A DNA stretch of 62,761 bases from Diplocarpon mali (GCA_024741835.1 JAENRP010000232.1:1-62761); one strand, 5' to 3'. Positions 45,450 to 57,306 are shown, numbered from the stretch's first letter. Translations and numbers: made by a program. Notes: generated from the letters alone by a model not told the origin.

Positions 45450-46215
45450 CTGGACCTGTCCTACTGACGCTCGATAGCAGTTGCACAGATGGGGAGACGA
45501 CGACCCAACGCTTGTACGCGGTATCACCCACGAACCTGCCGACTCTTTAAGAATCCGCAAAGCCGAGACCGAGTCCTCTCGACGACGAAATAATCAACCC
45601 CGGAGTCGGATGAAGCTAGCACTATTCGGAAGCTCTGGAGTGAAAGTTTCTCACACTACCTCTTTTACACAACCCCTTTACTTTTCGACCTCCACTCCCC
45701 TACTCTCGGATATTTTCCTTCCAACGAGCTGTATTCGTTCCACACGACACGGCACGAGAAACGCTCGAGTCGGGATTATGTACCGGGAGGAACTAGCTCA
45801 GACACTCCCCGTGCCCTGACTATTTGGCCTGTTGTACTCGCGACTCCCGAATCCTGAGGTGAGAGTCCAACCTGTACTCTGGCCGAGAGTTGTCGCCCCG
45901 GGGTCTTGAGCGAGTACGTCCTCGAGAGGCGCTTAGATAGAATCGCCTAGGATAAGCCTCTCGCGCTGATAGCAGCTGCTTGAGTTGTGCTGAGCGTCGT
46001 GCTGGGTAGCGGCAGCCCTCGATCGGGATGCTTTTTTGTCTTTGTGTGGACTTTTCGAAGTGTGTCGTTTTCCTTCTCTTCGGATACCGTAGCCTCTTGC
46101 CCCTTCGTACCCTCTATCAAGCCCCTTTCCTTTGGTCGTAGGTGTATATGTGACCAATTCTAGGGTACGCAAGTAAACGTCGTAGGTACAGGGTATTTCT
46201 CAAAGAGGCGGTACG
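45450..46215. repeat. Repeat X, undamaged GC-richer copy
   Basis: Collinear with the RIP-damaged copy at 39990-41095 but without the inserted LTR and with normal GC content. Both ends are approximate. It starts close to the 3' end of the SnoaL-like gene. Open frames within it are not conserved in the damaged copy, so it is best treated as noncoding, possibly a solo LTR. Confidence 0.6.
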
Positions 46216-47604
46216 ATGGAGAGAAAACTTTCTCACTCTGCCGTCTTCGCGGGGTTGGTCACGGCCCACGCAGATACGAAGCGCTCCCTCTCTCAATCCA
46301 TCTACCCACCTACCTATATACACACACAGATGAAGTCACGTGCCAGAAATCGCAAGCAGCCCCCGCCACGAGCAAACGCTACGCGCACGACGCCGCCGCA
46401 GGAGCTGGATAGGAGAGAGTCGCACCGGCGCGATCCGTCCTCGCCCAAGGCTTTTTTCCGCACCGTGCTGCGCAGGAGCAGGGTAGGTAGGTAAGCCGAG
46501 GCCTCTGCTGCGAAGGTCGAAACGGTTTTCTCTGTTTTTTTGATAGAAAGCCATAACCCCCCTCCCGGAAAGCTCGCGTCGACAAATCAGGTTAGATCAG
46601 ACCATCCCTCCCAACGCTGGCTCAATGAGATTCCGAACCCAGTACGAGTCCGGATGAGCCCTCGCGTACACGCTCGAATTACACTCGCGAAAGACAAGCC
46701 CCGCTCGGCAGGACCTCTCGTGCCAGCCCAGTAGGTAGGGACCAACCAAGACCAAACGAGTCGCAGCCCTCGAGATGCAATACTCCTGACAACAGCCGCA
46801 GCCGCAGCCGCAACAACAAGAGCAACAACACCAACAACAACCATAGTGCAGGGCGTGGGGCGTCGGACCCCTACACTCCTTCTCCCCCTCGGCATCGATG
46901 AGCACATTTTACCTCGTCGGTTCGTGCCTCGTGGGCTGGTCCCTATCACGACAAGGCCTGGCCCTTCCGATCCAAACAAGCCCGGGTACGGGGGCTCTCC
47001 ACAAGACCTCGCATTAATCGCTACACTTGCACGGTGGAAAGATCAAGGGCTGTGGCATTTCTTTTCCTCGTGCGACTGCCCTGGCCCTTCCGATCTAGAT
47101 AGGCCTCGTACCGTGGCGTGCGGGTTCTTGACCCGCCGGTGTGGTTGCATTCAAAACTTGGCCCCGAGTCCCGCCCAGCCATTTGCTCCTGCGGTGCGGG
47201 CGGGAATTCAAGTCAAAGCCACTGACTTGGCCTCGCGTGCCGTGGGTTTCCGCGTGACCCTTCCTCGCCGGACAAAAGGTGAAGCTGGCAACATAGACCA
47301 TTTCCCGACCAGAGTTTTCGCGGCCTAAAGTCACGTCTGACATGAGCAAGAGTGGTGATGCGAGTTGGGCCCTGGTCATGGACGACCAGCATACTGAGAG
47401 GCTGGCGTGTGCTAGCAATGTGAAGCCGAGAAAGCAGATAATGGATTGCACGACTATATACGCGAGTGTATATACAGAGATTTCTCTTTTCCCTTAACAT
47501 CAAAGCTTACATCAACGGGTTAGAAAAACGAAAAATGACATAGAAAACAGGGCTATAGAGGTACATGGGTCCAGGACCTCCGATTGTATCATCGTGCCAA
47601 GTGA
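46216..47604. other. GC-rich tract with a trinucleotide repeat; no supported gene
   Basis: It contains a (CAG/CAA)n-type stretch at 46790-46843. Two open frames deserve mention: 46846-47328 on + (160 codons, with a repeated PGPSD) and 47095-47451 on minus. The minus frame is 118 codons and opens with a signal-peptide-like MQSIICFLGFTLLAHASLS. They overlap on opposite strands and neither has a recognised domain, so at most one is real. Confidence 0.4.
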
Positions 47605-49914
47605 TTAGTAATTCGGTTTCGAGTTGGTGGGGTAACCTGCAGGAGCGGCAGTCCCCGCGGGCACCGGCACAACGGTGGCATAACTGGTCACGACCGAGGG
47701 AGAAGAGGTTGGAAGACCGGCATTGCTGTAGCCGGAGGAGGGTGGGGACTTGGCGGGGTATCCTCCGGTGGGCATGGGGGCAACCGGAGCGGACGAGGTT
47801 GGTACGCCACCTGGCTTGTAGCCAGAGGACGGCGAAGAGTTGACTGGGTAACCTCCGGAAGGCTTCGCGGCACCCGGGACGGAGTAGGCCGGAGCCGTCG
47901 AAGATGGCACACCGACAGCCGTGTGGGCGGATGAGGGCGCAGACTTGGGGGAGTAACTCCCGCTCGGCAGAGCGGCGCCTGATGGCATGTAACCCGAGGG
48001 GAAGATGCTCGAGCACTTCTTCTTGGTCTTGGTGCCGGCGGTGGAATTTCCGTATGACGAGACCGTGGGGTACGGGGCTGGGGTGGCGGCACCCCCGTTC
48101 CCACCGGGCTGCCCGCCAGAAGGTCCGGTAGGGTAAGCATTGCCCGCAGGGGAGACGGGAGAGCCTTCGTTGCCGTATCCTGAATGCTGAGGACCACCGG
48201 GCGAGGATGGGCTGCCCTGGCCATAGGGGGTACCAGCAGGAGAACCAGGAGCAGTCTAGAGGTTGTCAGCATCGATCAGTCTTAATCGATTCAGGAAGAC
48301 TTACAACCGTGACAGTCACAGTTACTGGAACACACTCGCCTGATCCGTAGGAGGCAGGGCCAGAGACGGCTGGTACCACGGTGATGAAGCGAGTCGAAGT
48401 GGAAGTGCTAGTGATGGTTGTCGTTAGATCTGAGGTCGAAGTGGCAGCCTTCCCACCGTATGTGGGCACCCCAGCATTCAAAGTGCCTGACTCGTTCGGG
48501 TACCCTGGCATGGTCGCGTAGACGGTGCCAGTCGAGTGTGACTTGATGGTGGTGGTCACCACGGTAGTGGAGGTTCCAGAACCGAGGGTATAGGTGAGAA
48601 CAACGCTCTCGGTTGGGTAGGGGCTCTCTCCCTTGCCGTAGCCGGTTCCGACCGGCCCAGAAGGAGTGCTCCCAGATGGGTATCCGGCACCCTTAGGAGG
48701 AGTACCGGCTGGGTAGGATGCACCTGGAGAGGGAACTCCTCCTGGCATGGAAGACGAAGCTCCCGGGACGTAACCGCTGCCCTTGGGAGGAGTTCCGGCA
48801 GGGTAGGATGCACCTGGAGAGGGAACTCCGCCTGGCATGGAAGACGAAGCTCCCGGGACGTAACCGGTACCCTTGGGGGGGATGCCCGCGGAAGAATAGC
48901 CCCCTGCCGAGGTGGAAGATGGTGTGCCGGGGAGGTAGCCGGATCCCTTTGGAGGAGCGCTCTTCGTAGAAGTGCAAGAGGTCGACGTGGAGGTCGACGC
49001 GCCGTAGTACGGGAATCCGCCGGGAAGGGAAGACGACGCGCTGGGGAGGTAGCCGGATCCCTTGGGGGGCATGCCGGCGGAAGAGTAGCCCCCTGCCGTT
49101 GAAGACGATGCGCCGGGAAGATAGCCGGTGCCCTTGGGGGGAGCGCTCTTCGTGGAAGTGCAAGAGGTCGACGCGGAGGTCGACGCGCCGTAGTACGGGA
49201 ATCCGCCGGGAAGGGAAGACGACGCGCTGGGGAGGTAGCCGGATCCCTTGGGAGTACCTGCCGAAGAGTAGCCCCCTGCTGAAGTCGAGGCGCTGGGGAG
49301 GTAGCCAGATCCCTTGGGAGTACCTGCCGGAGAGTAGCCCCCTGCCGTTGAAGATGATACAGCGGCAGAGGTCGACGCGCCATAGTACGGGAACCCGCCT
49401 GGCAGGGAAGACGACGCGCTGGGGAGATAGCCGGTGCCCTTGGGAGTACCTGCCGAAGAGTATCCCCCACCCGCGGTGGAAGGCGGCGGCGCCGCTGGGT
49501 ACGATCCCGGCTGGGACGGCATTCCGTAGCCCTTCGGCGTCGAGGCTGGCCCTTTGGCCGAGTACGAGGAAAGCATGGCGGAGCTCACCCGCCCGGCGTC
49601 AGTTACTGGGCAGATCGTCTGGGTCACTTGTGTTAGCGAGCGGCCCCTCAAAATCGAGTCTCGAGTCTTACCGTGTAAGCCTGGACAGTCGACGTGACGA
49701 CCGGCTTGGAGGCAGCTGGGCAGTACTGTTTCCCGTCACAGCCCGACACGGTGTAGACCTTGGTCGCGTAGAGCGTCAGCGTCGTATACTCGGCGGCACT
49801 GGTGATGTTCTTGTCCTCGTTGGTCTCGTACGCACGGCGGTGGACGTGTTGCACATGATTGTTAGCAGCGACCGAGGCGGCGAAGAGGCCGACCGAAACA
49901 GCAGTGAGCCTCAT
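47605..49914 (-). CDS. Secreted repeat-rich cell-wall-type protein, 735 aa, three exons
   Basis: Exons on the minus strand: 49914-49672, 49618-48305 and 48255-47605 (2208 nt with stop). The two phase-0 introns (53 and 49 nt) start GTAAGA and GTAAGT, have GCTAAC and GCTGAC branch points and end CAG and TAG. A signal peptide (MRLTAVSVGLFAASVAAN) is followed by a dibasic HRR site. A Thr/Tyr-rich domain (YTTLTLYATKVYTVSGCDGK...TICPVT) comes next, typical of fungal wall proteins. The centre has about nine PKGxGY(L/V)P units alternating with SASSSLPGGFPYYGAST-type segments. Then come a Ser/Thr-rich domain (TTTITSTSTSTRFITVVP) and a Gly/Pro/Ser-rich tail ending TNSKPNY. No GPI signal is visible. It is probably an O-glycosylated wall or matrix protein. 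CT-rich minus-strand sequence upstream fits a fungal promoter/5' leader. Confidence 0.83.
48690..49470 (-). repeat. In-frame minisatellite inside the wall-protein gene
   Basis: Coding repeats share DNA blocks such as GGGGAGGTAGCCGGATCCC and CCGTAGTACGGGAATCCGCC (as written on +). Units vary between a short (PKGxGYLPSAST...) and a long form with GGFPYYGAST plus TSCTSTKSAP. Copy number is likely variable between strains. Confidence 0.8.
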
Positions 49915-51979
49915 CGTGAGATTCCCCCAAAGCCTCTGTGGAGAGGGTATACTTCTTCAGTGGAAACGTTGAGTGACCTAAAAACCTTGAGCGAATTCGT
50001 GAGGCAGAGAGCGAAAAGAGCGTGACTGAGAGGACGACTCGGTAAGGATATCTCTCGGGATGGGTAGGGAGGAGGTGAGGGAAGGGAGAAAGAATGACTA
50101 GAGTTGAGAAGGAGAGATGATTAAAACCACTGCGAAGAATGAGTGTAACGACTGTGGTGGTCAAGAGGAACCTTGAGGGAGAGAGGGAGGTCGTGTCGGA
50201 CGGAGAGGAAGTAGATTTAAGGACGGGGAGTAGTAGGACTATACATAGGGAAGGCGCCGGATCGTGAGTGGGGCGCAACGAGAGAAAGGGCGAGGGGGGA
50301 AGAGCAGGGGTAGGGGGAGGGCAGGGGAAGGGCAGGGGGGGGAAGGGGGGAAGGGTGGATGGGTGGATGGGTGGATGGTGGTAAAAGGAAGAGAGGGTGG
50401 TGTGGTGGGAAGACAAGCTACGGAGGAAATGAATTGGCGTAATTGGAAGGAATAATTAGAAAAATGGGAAAAATTAGAAGCCAAACCGAGCGAGCCGGTC
50501 GCAGGGGGGGGGGGTCTGGGACCATGGTCTAGGTCGAGATCGGGGTCAGGGTCTGGGTCAGTCCATGTCAGGGACGTAATTGCAAGTCATGTCACGAAGG
50601 GGTCGGGTGAGGAGGAGGAGGTGGAGGAGGTGGTGGTGTTGATGGTGTTGATGGGGATGTTGGTGGTGGTGGTTGATGGTGGTGATGGTTGATGGTGGTG
50701 ATGGTACGGTGGTTGGTTACGACACCAACTCCAAGTCCCACGTTTGGTGGCACAGCACCTCCCCCAGGTGACAGGTGACAGGTGACAGGTGACAGGCGTG
50801 CAGTGCAGCTGAGGTCTGAGGCCTGAGGCCCGAGACCCGAGGCCCATTCTCCCATGTGTTCTCCATCATCCATTCTCCGGCTTCCATCATCCATCATCCC
50901 ACATCATCCAGTATCCAGATGGGCCGCCATGTATCGATCCATATCGTGTGCAGGCTTCCCGACCCGAACGGATTGACGAAGCTGCTTGGAGGGATGCCAG
51001 GAAGGGTCCCTCGGGGGCGAGGGAAATAGGAGAAGAAGGGGAGCGCTGGAAGCGAGCCGCAAGCCGCAAGCCACAAGCCACAAGCCACGAGCCACGAGCC
51101 ACGAGCCACCCGGAGATATCAGGAAAAGGGGGGGGGAGGGGATGCGGGCGGATGACTCAGCGCGAGGAGTGGGCGTGGAGGCGAGATCTGATTCGATAGG
51201 CGATCGAGAGGGTTAATAATAGACCCCAAACAGCCTCGACCGACGGATTACCGTGTATAAATAAAATGAGGTGTGCAGCACGGGGCTGCGCGCGGGGTGA
51301 GCGGACATCTGGGTATCTGGGCATCTAGGCATCTGGGTATGGGGGCTTCAGGGCTTCGGGGTATCCTGATGCGGCCAACAGCAGGGAGCAGGAAGGGGAC
51401 GGCCGGGGCTCAGCTTTGCATAATAGGGGGGGGGAGTTCGGATTCAGGGCCCGCTACCGTGCTGGTGCCTCAACCTTCCACGCGCTGCCGAGTATCCTCC
51501 CTCGTACTCCGCTATCCAGCACGGGGCGCGACTCTGCACACCAGCCCCCCACCCATCAGCCGAGTCGAGTCGGCCGAGCCAACACACCACCTCACGGCAT
51601 CCATCTGCTCTCGCACCCCCCCCCCCCCCCTCCACAAATCCACCTCGCCATCCATCGCCATCCATCGCCATCCATCGCCATCCACCTCGACATCCATCGC
51701 CATCCCACTCCCCAGGCGGATCCGGGAAGCAGAAAGCTCCTGTGCGCATCGCCATCCAGACCGTCAGGGCTGAGATGCCGCCTGCGCAGGCCGCATTCGT
51801 CGTACACAGACACCGAGCAACGAGTCCCCCGGGCTCGACACGGTGCCCCTCACCTACGACTCCTGGGCCCATGCTCGTCGTCTCCGGCCGCTCGCCGTCG
51901 CCCCGAATCTGGACTTTGCCTTTGATTGGGGTGGGGAAACCCTCTCCTCGTGTGAAATCTTACTTCGTACAGGGCGTAA
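49915..51979. other. Intergenic, microsatellite-rich; promoter side of the wall-protein gene
   Basis: It holds G-rich and GGT/GAT repeats (50299-50380, 50611-50705), a 7-bp GGTGACA repeat (50766-50796), an 8-bp AAGCCACA repeat (51055-51108) and a CCATCCATCG repeat (51648-51706). The many open frames here are translations of these repeats on both strands. No gene is supported. Confidence 0.6.
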
Positions 51980-51981
51980 TA

Positions 51982-52219
51982 ATCTGAGGTTCCCTGTCTG
52001 TGCATACTAGATTCTTGGCAATGCTGCTTTTATTGAATTCCTTAGTATTTTGTATAGCCAACTTTTGCGTCAATCACTGCTCTATATCTATTTGGCATTT
52101 CCCTAATCAAATCTCTAATTATCTCAACTGTTATTGATTCCTAAACTTCAAATACCCCCTGTCGAAACCCCTGTACAAAAGAAAGTTCTAGTATAGCGCA
52201 CAGACAGAAAACCTCAGAT
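51982..52219 (-). mobile_element. 238-bp Tc1/mariner deletion derivative (MITE-like)
   Basis: Inverted termini begin ATCTGAGGTT at 51982 and, as the reverse complement, at 52219. They match for over 25 bp (continuing into CTGTCTGTGC) and are flanked by TA on both sides (51980-51981 and 52220-52221), the IS630-Tc1-mariner target. Between them the minus strand keeps the transposase C-terminus, reading IRDLIREMPNRYRAVIDAK and ending at GYTKY-stop. The catalytic part is deleted, so the element is non-autonomous. Confidence 0.85.
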
Positions 52220-52221
52220 TA

Positions 52222-53238
52222 TTTCGCCATGGACTAAGTATTAAGATTGACTCAGGTCAAGATTCGCGCGCCGCGCCTGTATCTCTTCATCTTCTTCTTC
52301 TCCCCTTCCCCGTTCTGCCCCTCTTGTCGAGTGCCGGTGGGTCCCCTCCCGGTCAGAGCGCCGAACTCCCCTGAAGAAGTGCAAATTCGGGCCCGCGAGG
52401 CACTCGAGCAGAAGCAGAGCGAAGCCAGCCGACCGTGTGATTCTCGTCACCTCATGAGGCGGCCCGAAGCTGAGAGCATCATATTTTCTCCTCGACAGTC
52501 TTTGGGCGATTCGGCGCTGGACATGTCCGGTGAACTGAGCATGCTCTGGAGTGCTATCTTTGCCGCAGCAGGGCGACCGTGGCGGATGGGATGATGCGGC
52601 GAGTACGTGTCGACCGGATACGGGGAACTGGGCGTCGCGCCTGGCCGTGGCATCGGAGCGCTCCAGGGAGATGGCCGGCCCCGTACGATGGTGTCGTCGT
52701 CCTCTGCACCGCACCCGTTACCATGTACTAAATACCTCAAGTACGGAGGTGTCCGGGGGGAGGGATCTCGGACGCTGCCTGCATCTATCGTCGTTTTGCC
52801 CCACAACGTACCGGAAGCACAACGACGGGTACTGGCAGAAAGAGGCGGTGGGCCGGGAGGGCCAAGTAGCACCGAGTAGCACCGCACTGGCACCGGCACT
52901 GGCACTGGCACTGGCACTGGCACTGGCACTGGCACTTCGTCTCTTGCGAGTCGGATGCGTCGAACGGTCGCAAGCACCCTCCACGAGGAGGATCTCGTTC
53001 GGTTTGCACATCTCGCTCGAAACAAGAATAAACAGGGGGGCTGAGGTGAAACGGCGCTAGTGCAAGGGGAGAGGCAGAGCTGATTGGCCCCTGCGACGAC
53101 TGCCCCTGTGCCCTTGGGCTGGGTCGAGTGCCGGGGTCGCCAAGGACGCCATCACCGCCTTTTTTGCTGCCCCCGTCGCCAAAGGTGGCACCAGCGACAC
53201 ACTCCCGGCGGGCGGCGGGGACGCTGGGTCGGTGGATG

Positions 53239-53279
<41 letters not shown>

Positions 53280-54683
53280 AGGCAATAGGCAATAGGCAAT
53301 AGGCAATAAACAATAGGCAATAGACAATATGCCATAGACAATAGGCAATAGGCCATAGGCAAGGGGGGGAGTCGGCAGAATTCCACGAGGACGTCGTGCC
53401 GTCGGCCTCCGCGACTCCGCGACTCGGTGCAGGAGCGCCGGCCACCGGACAGCCGTGCAGAAGTGGGCCGCGATTGGCGGTGACACAATCTGGCGCGGGT
53501 ACCTGATCTGCAGCATTTCCGCGCACGAGATGGGCAGGGTTCCCGACGCCGGCCCCAACTCTGGCTACGTCGCCCTGCCCAGCTGGCTACCGGCCGGTGA
53601 GGCAGTGTTTCTCCGCCCCGGCCGCATCCCGACTGCATGTGCATCCCATTGCATTGCATTGCAAGTTACGACCCGCGCCCTCCCAGCATTTGCCATGTAA
53701 CTCCTGCGGTCGTCAATGCCCCTCGCCGAGGTCCGGTCGAAGTCGTGGCAGTTTTTCCCCACTAGGCCAGCCCCTGCCAAGCCCGACGCCCGACCGGATG
53801 GGGGAATCACACCCGTTCTGCTTCCCGCCACCCATCTCCCCCCGGTGCCAGATCGGGTACGAGGGATTGGTACTGCCACTTTCCGGCTCTCCCAGGCTCG
53901 TGCGGGATGACCGCCCTTCATCTCCCTCTCGTCGCGCGGACAACTCTCCCGCATCCATCCCCAAGATTCTTCGCCCGGACAACTCTCCCGCATCTCTCCC
54001 CAAGATGCTTTCCACCACGCGAGCGAGCCGGCCATACCGTGAGAGCCCTTCCCCGCCGACGGGGTCCGCATGTTGAAGAGCACACCGCCGCAGAGCACTG
54101 CACCGCCAGGAAACTTCTCCGCTATCTGCGAACTCTCGTTCGTGGTCAATCCTGACGTGGCTCGGGCCAGCCTGCTTCGGCCCAAAAACCCCCAGGGCGA
54201 ATGTTCTCTGCTTGTCTGGCCCGGCCTGTCGACCGGCCAGGCTTCTTTTATCGGAAAGTCGGACTTTCTCTGCCGTGGCGTCTCTCGCCTGGGTTTGATC
54301 TGCCCCGTCGCGGCGCCAGGCAAAACCGGTCGATCATTGCCCACGTCTCCGCTGCCGAGACTCGACGCACCACGCCGTCGTCGCCTCCCGCTGCGCAGCC
54401 ACACAAGCATACACAGTCGTATAAGCTAACCCATCCATCTGTCCGAGAGGAGAAAGTGTAAATACCGACGCGAGCAAGCTAGCGAGAGCGACTACCTTTC
54501 TCCCATGATACCCCCCCTTGATCTCTTCTTCTCAGTATCACGTCGGTCCTGGATCGACTTGCTTGGAACTCCCGCGCAATCTCCATGACAAAAGTCTTGA
54601 TGGGGTGAGATGGATCGCAGCAGAGCTGCGATGGTAATTGCTCGTGCTGCAACAGGCGCTGTTTTACAAGTGGCACGTCTTCT

Positions 54684-54721
<38 letters not shown>

Positions 54722-56560
54722 CCTCCTCTTCTCCCTCCCTTCTCCCTCTCCCTCGGACACGGAAACTTCGCGTAGCAGGGCAGGCACAAGGTACGGGGCA
54801 ACAATCTTCCAGAGGATCCGCGGCATGGGAGAGCCTTTCGTCGCAGGCCAGACCAGTCCCATGTGAAAGCATAACTTGGCTTTGCAAGTCCCCACTGCCG
54901 TGTAGAGAGCCTCCCTGCAAATGGCTCGATGATGGCGTTTGGATGGCGTTTGATGGCTTGCGGCGGAAGCAACGGGACCACTTCAGATGGCATCTAAGGC
55001 TGCGCTGTCTGTCGCCCGGTGAGGCTCTGTGAGGCACCCCCTTGTTCCCCCGACCAACCTGTCACTGCGAGGAGCAAGACTCCCGTCCTCCCGGGGCACC
55101 GCGGTGAAGAATCGTGGCACACGAGCAGGGGTGGATTGAATCTGGGGGTGGCACGCTTAACCTACCCAAGTCAGAGAGAGTACGACTCGGGTGTCGTAAA
55201 ACTCTCCCGTTCTGCGCGCCGCAAATCGGAAATTTGCATTCACCCTTTTTTCTTAATCTTTTTGTCCTTTTTCTTTTTTCGTTTTCTCTTTTTTTTTTCT
55301 TTCGTAAGCCAGGGGAGGCTTCTGATCCCTCTCCGGAGTCTCAGGTTCGCGTCATGAGGTGTCACTCCTCGGAGTATTTGACTCGATATAATCCTCAGCG
55401 TACGCAAAGTGTTGCGTGGATCACTCCCCCTCTCGAGGGAGATGAGATGGTCCCTGCCCCGAACCCCCTGCCACTGATAGGCCACCATGCTTCACCGCCC
55501 TACGTCCCCACCTGTCAGATGCCAAGGGGTCACTATCCTCCTCGAGACTCTTCAGCGAAGCAGAAGAGGGCACGTCATCCACCACGACTTATGGCGGTCG
55601 CTTCTGCTCTTAATTCCTGGGTTGGCACCGCCGCTGGCCTCTCCCAGTCCGCCTGCACGACGAGCCACAGCCGCGTGGGCGCGTGGGCGCTTGTGCGCGT
55701 AATGCGCGCGTAATGCGCGCGGCGGGCCTCGCAGCCTCGTGCCGGTTGCAGCGATGCCGAAAAATGATCAGCGATCCGGGCCTGACCAGAGGGTAGATGA
55801 GAGCATCCTACACCAGACGCAGCACCGCACGATCCTACTGGAAACCGGTCCCAAACATGCGCTGACGCGCTGTTCCTTGGGCCCTGCGATATCAAAACAA
55901 CCAGAAGTCCCGTGCCCCCCCTCCCCCTCCCCCACTGATCAGCACCGCCATTGTAATCAAGCAAGGTGACACAGCACATCAAACCAGAGAGCGAGAGCTT
56001 GGAGTCTCGCACGGGGAGATTGCTGCGAATTTTGAGTTCACAGGATCGTTTGAGCCACTTCCTCTGTTTGGTTGTTTCGCAAGGGACTACTTTTAGAAAA
56101 GAAAACATAACAAAAAAAGGTCAGGCTTGCTGGCTGGCGGCCTTGGGAGAATCGAGCTTGAACGCGCTGTCGTCGGCCGAGGACTCGTGCTGAGAGCACA
56201 GCACTCTGTACCCACGGAGCGCACCTCCCCTCCTGCTCCCGGTAGGCAGGATCTGGCCAATCTCGCCTGCAGCAGTGGCGTCAACACCCCAAGTCGGGAG
56301 GGAGAGCGCACACGCGCTCCCCTGGACGTCCGACACCAGAGCCAGGGACCGAACTGGCTACCTGAGCTGTACACATATCAATAGTAGACGATACAGGAGA
56401 AACAGCAGGACAGACATTTTGTCCATTGGCTTTGTCACAGCAGCATTTTAGCCGTCGACTGACCTCTCGGGAACCGTGTTCGACCACAGCACGTTGAGAG
56501 CCGCTGGCAATGTTCATAGAAAGCCAAACCCACTCGAGAGCAAGATCTGCTATCTACCTG
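52222..56560. other. Intergenic, GC-rich and microsatellite-rich; no supported gene
   Basis: Contents are a CTGGCA hexamer array (52884-52936), a GGCAATC/GGCAATA heptamer array (53237-53362) and CT-rich tracts (54682-54752). Open frames up to 281 codons occur in several overlapping frames and both strands, with low-complexity products and no recognised domain, as expected of GC-rich DNA lacking stops. Small genes cannot be excluded. Confidence 0.5.
53237..53362. repeat. Heptamer array GGCAATC to GGCAATA
   Basis: About seventeen head-to-tail 7-bp units. The first four are GGCAATC and most of the rest GGCAATA, with occasional AACAATA and GCCATA variants towards the end. The switch from C to A in the unit marks separate expansion phases. 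Confidence 0.9.
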
Positions 56561-56611
56561 CTATCTACCTGCTATCTCTCTTGGCAAACTGCTCTACCTG
56601 CTATCTCTCGA
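56553..56611. repeat. CTGCTATCTAC short tandem repeat
   Basis: Three adjacent 11-bp units ending in CTGCTATCTCTC, followed about 25 bp later by another pair with the same ending (CTACCTGCTATCTCTC). The block lies at the edge of the possible minus-strand gene below. Confidence 0.7.
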
Positions 56612-56619
56612 GGCAAACA

Positions 56620-57306
56620 TACCTTCAGCACGTTGGGACGTTCCCACCCAAACAGATCGTTTGTGTTATTAACTGATACCCAGCGCTGAGTTGTGATGTG
56701 CTTTGCCAAGACTGTCGAGATGAATGAGCCCTTCGTCAGGACCTCCAGCCTCGACAACACCTCAGCGTCACCCCAGCCCAACCTGAGCACGCCATCAATA
56801 GAGCCCAGCATTAACATATGGTCAGTAGCCGAGCAAGCGACAATGTGTCATCCACCAGACAGTGCTCGAAGAAATCCGCCAAAGAGCCCGAGGTTCCCGC
56901 GTAGAATCGATCACTTGGCAGCGCGCGGCTAGTACCTGTCCAAGGCTGCTTCCCATGGGAATACTAAGTAGACGGAATCGTGACTGCTCCGTATCCTGGT
57001 AGGCAGGCACATGTAAGAGCATCGAAGTATTGTCTCCATATCCCAGTAGCTGCCCGCACACACTTGGAAGGATCCCTGTCTTGGTATCTGACTCTTACCA
57101 ACTCCCACTGCAAAGCTAATCCGTTCATGGTGGGGGCAAATTGTCGGCTCGAGTAAGATGGGAGGACTTTGAGATGAGGGGGCGCCCCAAACATGCACAC
57201 AGATTTGAACTATCTTGGCAATCAGTTCGCCGAGGAGGGCTGGATGGCGGGGATACGAGAAGACAATAACAACCTCTGAATGTTGGTCTACCGGCTGGGG
57301 AACCAA
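56620..57306 (-). CDS. Possible multi-exon gene of unknown function, structure unresolved
   Basis: Three neighbouring minus-strand frames contain protein-like stretches. One starts MVPQPVDQHSEVVIVFSYP at 57306. A middle one has LLGYGDNTSMLLHVPAYQD (about 57000-57060). One reads GSIDGVLRLGWGDAEVLSRL to NVLK before a good donor GTATGT at about 56620. The frame changes between them could be short introns (a GTAAGA donor lies near 57100), but I could not join them into one consistent reading. No domain was recognised. It could instead be the decayed remains of a gene. Confidence 0.3.

Noticed and set aside
46846..47451. Overlapping 160-codon (+) and 118-codon (minus) frames, the latter with a signal-peptide-like start
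   Set aside because: They overlap on opposite strands, lack domains, and GC-rich DNA yields such frames by chance. Kept only as a remark in the intergenic entry.
48556..50025. Long + and minus frames (304 and 308 codons) over the wall-protein gene
   Set aside because: They are shadow frames of the tandem repeats of the real minus-strand gene, rich in Arg/Pro without a coher­ent domain.
53237..53362. Possible CRISPR-like array
   Set aside because: Units are 7 bp, directly adjacent and without spacers; the surrounding genome is eukaryotic.
52447..54410. Several frames of 124-281 codons on both strands
   Set aside because: They run through hexamer and heptamer microsatellites, overlap in up to four frames, and show no domain, start context or intron structure.
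54492..56108. Frames of 140-199 codons around CT-rich tracts
   Set aside because: Low-complexity Arg/Glu or Ser/Leu products of the CT repeat; no recognised protein.
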